From Pseudoalteromonas sp. NBT06-2 (GTDB lineage: Bacteria > Pseudomonadota > Gammaproteobacteria > Enterobacterales > Alteromonadaceae), in NCBI RefSeq assembly GCF_002276045.1, contig NZ_NQMR01000090.1:1-39050 (forward strand): DNA of 39,050 nucleotides, written 5' to 3'. Each line of letters starts with the position of its first letter. Within the stretch, counting starts at the first letter, position 1. The notes beneath the pieces were generated by a model. That model searched no databases. It worked only from the letters and a program-made list of their open reading frames with translations, and was not told the DNA's origin. The position numbers were made by a program, and so were the translations under genes. Shown here piece by piece: positions 35,872 to 39,050 of the stretch.

Positions 35872-36396
35872 GTACGCCCGGCATGGGCATTTATTTATGA
35901 GGTGAAAGTCCTCTGCAGGAAGATCACCGTTTAATAACTCATTGTTATTAAACGCTAACTACTAGCGAATGGCAAGGGCTAAATCGTAAGAGATAGTCCG
36001 GAGGAAGCCGCTAGCAAATCTGCGAGCTGATGAACAAAAATATCATACTAGGCGTAGGCTGGAGGCGAGTTGGCACAAGACAACGAAGCCAAGTGATCTA
36101 ACGGCCACCGTAAATGATGCAGTTGTGCAGAGAAAGTGAATGCAATTATCCGGGGAGATCTGTTTAACATGCAATTGATAAAGCAACCAGTGAGGAAACT
36201 GGTCGATCAAGCCTTGGCAATCAGTTTAGTTATCGAATTGATTGAGCGAATAAAGATAATAAATCAATCGCGCTTATCTGAGTAATCTTTTAAGTGATTA
36301 AACAGAAGTCAGCAGACGGCATAGTAGCCAAATGCTCATCGTAATGGATGAGACATGGTGAAGGCCTGAACATCTTAACTATAGGAGAGACCATAA

Positions 36397-37774
36397 TTGA
36401 ACTTGAAACCACATAGATCACCGTGTTGTGATAGTGACGCTCAGCGTTCGACTGTGAATAATACCTTAAATGAAACTAATCTGAATCACTCAGAATTAAT
36501 GATACAGATATTCAGCGACCAAAATATTGGCACTGCATGGCAACATGTGAAAGCCAATAAAGGTGCGCCGGGTATTGATAATATGAAGATCGAGGAATTT
36601 AACCAATTTGCCGTGCAACACTGGCAAGAAATTAAATCTAAGATCCTCGATGGCACTTACCAAGCTCTTTCTGTTAAACGAGTTCGTATTCCTAAACAGG
36701 ATGGCGGTGAGAGATTACTTGGGATCCCCGCTGTTATCGACAGAATGATCCAACAAGCAATTTCTCAGGTAATTAGCCCATATTTTGAGCCTGGATTTTC
36801 ACCTCATAGCTATGGATATCGACCAGGTAAAAGAGCGAGTCAGGCAGTCAATTATGTTCAATTTTGTGTTAAACAAGGTTATAAAACTGCCGTTGATATT
36901 GATTTATCGAAGTTCTTTGATGAAGTAAATCATGACATGCTAATGAACCGTATTGGCCGTAAAATTAAAGACAAAGCGCTAATGCGATTACTCGGTAAAT
37001 ACTTACGTGCAGGGATCTCAGAAATAGAAACAGGTCTTTGGTTTGCATCCGATAAAGGTGTGCCGCAAGGTGGTCCTTTATCACCATTATTATCTAATAT
37101 TTTACTAGATGAATTGGACAAGAAGCTATCCTATGAGCAACTCAAGTTTGCACGTTATGCCGATGATATTATCATTTTGGTGAAAACCAAAAGCTAAGGT
37201 AAACAAGTCAAAAGTGATATCAGCAATTACATAACCAAGCGTTTGAAATTGATTGTAAATGAATCTAAAAGTCGAGTCGGACCAGTATCTAGCTCTAAAT
37301 TTCTAGGTTTTACCTTCCGTTATGGTCAGGTGCAGATCCATGAGTCTGCTTTAAAGCTATTTAAAGCAAAAGTCAGGAAGCTCACCAATCGTAATTGGGG
37401 TATCTCAATGAAATTACAAATTCATAAATTCACTCAATTCTTACGTGGTTGGGGTTATTACTTTTTGATAGCCAATGCTTATCAGCTCACGGTTGATCTT
37501 GATGCTTGGATCAGACGTCGACTGCGAATGTGTTATTGGCGACAATGGCGAAAACCACGCACTAAAGTGAGAAGTTTAATGAAGCTCGGTGTCAGTGAGT
37601 TCTTAGCAATATCGTGTGGTATCACGAGTACCAAAAGTAGGCGCTTTAGGCGAAGGCCCTTGTCGAAGTTCAAAAACCAAAGGGATTAATATAGCAATAA
37701 GCAATGAATTTTTGACTAAACAAGGGTTAGTATCATTAAGGGATGTTTGGATCAAGATTCATTACAGAGGATGA
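36397..37774 (+). pseudogene. group II intron reverse transcriptase/maturase, inactivated
   Basis: The frame opens with MNLKPHRSPCCDSDAQRS at a TTG codon after GGAGAGACC and covers RT blocks (KANKGAPGID, RIPKQDGGERLLGIPAVIDR, VDIDLSKFFDEVNHD, KGVPQGGPLSPLLSN, FARYADDIII). An in-frame TAA at 37195 then interrupts it. The same frame continues with SDISNYITKRLKLIVNESKS and the maturase domain (FLRGWGYYFLIANAY, WIRRRLRMCYWRQW). A second lesion, a frameshift between about 37620 and 37680, moves the true C-terminus (SNEFLTKQGLVSLRDVWIKI, ending 37774) to another frame. The YADD catalytic centre is intact but X-domain function should be lost. It probably cannot move by itself. Confidence 0.88.
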
Positions 37775-37843
37775 ACCGCCCATTGCGGACCCGCATGATG
37801 GGTGGTGTGGGGGCTGGAGGTTAGAGACCTCCGGCTACCCGAT
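37775..37843 (+). ncRNA. group II intron domains V and VI
   Basis: ACCGCCCA pairs with TGGGTGGT (one G-T pair), with an upper stem TGCG/CGCA closed by a four-base loop and a bulge on the 3' side, which is the domain V shape (37775-37806). Domain VI follows with GGAGG-TTAGAGA-CCTCC, and the intron ends at ACCCGAT. Both domains look intact. Confidence 0.8.
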
Positions 37844-37853
37844 TATACGAACT

Positions 37854-38975
37854 TTATCTTGAAACTTCAATATTTAGCGCTGTCTTTAAAATTAAACGAT
37901 CTACTTGATTCCTAACAGCTTCAATATTGCTATTAGTTAAAACTACGTAACCAAATTTTTTATCAACAATAGACCGTGTAAGTCCAATCCAGCCATGATT
38001 AAATCCTGCAAAGCCGAGAAGCCTATTACCATTAACGATATCGTTAACATAACTCATACTCCAGCGATCTCCTGTATTATTTACAGGTTTGATCATTTCA
38101 TCTATTAAGTCAGAGTGGAGTATTTTTGATCCATTGTAAGTACCATTACCATTCTTTAAAATTGCCATTGTAAATTTAGCTATGTCGTGTGGTGTACTTT
38201 GTAAGCCTGCTGCCGCTTGAGCTGTAAAGTAAACCATCGTTGTTGCTTTACCCTCTTCATCATAAGGCGTGGCTGATGCTTTTAATACACTCTCAGATAC
38301 AACGAATGTGCTTGAATTCATTTCTAACGGAGTAAAAACTGATTTTTGCATATATTCTTCGAAAGATTGCTCGGTTACATCTTCAATCAACAGCTGTAAT
38401 ACCGTATAACCTCCACCAGAATAAGAAAATTCTTTATCTGGAACAGTAATAAGCTCAACTTTTCCTGAGCCGTTTGTTTTGCCATTTAATGAATCGACAA
38501 TGTTAGGCAAAACCATCGGTGTTTCCCAGCCATCATAGCCACTCAATGAAAGTCCTGAAGTGTGGGACAAAATATTTCTTATCGTAACTTTATTAGTATC
38601 AAAATTTGATTTAGGTATTTTCCAACGCTTAAGATAATCATTTACAGGAATGTCTAACTCAACTAATCCCTTGTCAACAAGTCGCATCACTCCCCAAGAC
38701 GTGAGTAACTTTGATATTGAACCAAGATTAAAGCCAGTATTACTATTAAATGTTTGCTGTTTTTCAACGTTAGAAAAATCATAGAATTTATATTTAATAA
38801 TATCTTTATTATCGACTAATACTACAACGACCCCCGGCGCATTATTTATAGTCAACATATTAGGGACATTAGCATCTAATTCCCGCTCAATGAGAGAAAG
38901 GTTTACCGACGTATTTGCCTTTGTGATAAATGATAGGGATATAAAAAATAAAATGCACGCTAGTTTATGTACCAC
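37854..38975 (-). CDS. exported beta-lactamase-fold serine hydrolase (cassette 2)
   Basis: This 373-residue secreted serine hydrolase has the beta-lactamase-like motifs Ser86-x-x-Lys89 (LGSISKLL), the tyrosine motif YSGGGY and a C-terminal FNHGWIGL in place of the HxG triad. The signal peptide is VVHKLACILFFISLSF with cleavage near ITKA. I start at GTG 38975 because AAGGAGG (38986-38980) lies five bases upstream and within the cassette; a longer frame from 39020 would start outside the cassette border (38996). It is a different sequence from the cassette 1 protein. Its stop lies two bases before the attC2 R'' box. Substrate unknown. Confidence 0.9.
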   Translation of the reverse strand: MVHKLACILFFISLSFITKANTSVNLSLIERELDANVPNMLTINNAPGVVVVLVDNKDIIKYKFYDFSNVEKQQTFNSNTGFNLGSISKLLTSWGVMRLVDKGLVELDIPVNDYLKRWKIPKSNFDTNKVTIRNILSHTSGLSLSGYDGWETPMVLPNIVDSLNGKTNGSGKVELITVPDKEFSYSGGGYTVLQLLIEDVTEQSFEEYMQKSVFTPLEMNSSTFVVSESVLKASATPYDEEGKATTMVYFTAQAAAGLQSTPHDIAKFTMAILKNGNGTYNGSKILHSDLIDEMIKPVNNTGDRWSMSYVNDIVNGNRLLGFAGFNHGWIGLTRSIVDKKFGYVVLTNSNIEAVRNQVDRLILKTALNIEVSR

Positions 38976-38990
38976 GGAGCCTCCTTGTTC

Positions 38991-39034
38991 GTATAACATT
39001 TGTATAAACGGCGTGCACACTTATCAGGTTATAC
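38991..39034 (-). other. right-hand cassette border: attI or attC
   Basis: On the minus strand the cassette begins after G/TTATACGAAC (cut between 38997 and 38996). The sequence before it, TATACAAATGTTATAC, resembles the ACAAAGTTA end of integron attI sites and lacks the GGGC seen at attC ends. A GTATAAC at 39034-39028 complements GTTATAC, but a 44-base span is short for an attC. The window ends too early to decide. Confidence 0.45.
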
Positions 39035-39050
39035 CAATCAGATTATTTAA

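Larger units (their letters stand above)
35872..37843 (+). mobile_element. group II intron inserted in attC2 (IIC-attC type)
   Basis: This is a 1972-bp element on the plus strand, opposite to the cassettes, which is the known orientation of group IIC-attC introns. The upstream exon ends CTTGT and the intron begins GTACGCCCGGCATGGGC. The intron ends GGCTACCCGAT, followed by exon TATACGAAC. The join CTTGT/TATACGAAC regenerates an attC R'' region like that of attC1 (GCTTGTTATA). An RNA-rich 5' part (35872-36396) precedes the reverse transcriptase gene, and domains V-VI close it. Exact borders could shift by one or two bases because exon and intron share nearby T and G bases. The coding part is inactivated. 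Confidence 0.88.

Noticed and set aside
37180..37260. Frameshift between the two parts of the intron reverse transcriptase
   Set aside because: Both parts are in the same frame (offset 846 bases), so this lesion is a nonsense codon. The true frameshift is further downstream.

Overview
The window is AT-rich, gene-dense bacterial DNA. The gene set points to a marine gammaproteobacterium of the Alteromonadales (Pseudoalteromonas, Colwellia or Thalassotalea type). Indicators are DUF2066-hda, pheS-pheT-ihfA, a long-form GAPDH of about 480 residues, YeaC/DUF349, norM divergent from ribE, DUF2989, DUF3010, DUF2750 and DUF5062. No rRNA locus or other marker fixes the genus, so this is inference from family distribution.

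Bases 1-31626 are mostly ordinary core genome. In order: DUF2066-hda; pheS-pheT-ihfA closed by a clear terminator; a DUF2989 lipoprotein; a decayed transposase; GAPDH; a sodium/alanine-type symporter; an M14 cytosolic carboxypeptidase; a zinc-ribbon/YeaC/DUF349 operon; a dGTPase-like HD hydrolase; a Bax-like glucosaminidase with a periplasmic partner; a UPF0149 protein; two tandem tRNA-Val(GAC) genes; norM/ribE; a CPXCG protein; a fructosamine-kinase-like protein; a DUF445 membrane protein; cobO; a pair of exported amidohydrolase-like proteins; and several small conserved proteins. Two nearly identical 313-314 bp MITE-like elements, in the same orientation and 7.4 kb apart, interrupt this part.

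Bases 31627-39050 are a patchwork accessory region. It starts with a terminator and a tyrosine integrase that lacks its catalytic half. Next come a YefM/YoeB-type toxin-antitoxin pair with its own palindromic operator and an IS1182-like transposase truncated at its 3' end. The rest is an integron cassette array read on the minus strand. Two cassettes are resolved to the base by matching attC ends, and each carries an exported beta-lactamase-fold serine hydrolase. The attC of the right-hand cassette is split by a plus-strand group II intron of about 1.97 kb. Removing bases 35872-37843 restores an attC whose R'' box matches the start of its own cassette. The intron's reverse transcriptase has a nonsense codon after the YADD motif and a frameshift near its C-terminus, while domains V and VI look intact.

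The most notable part is this array: recombination sites, cassette borders and intron borders all confirm each other. Cassette orientation predicts that the integrase gene, if still present, lies to the right of the window on the plus strand.
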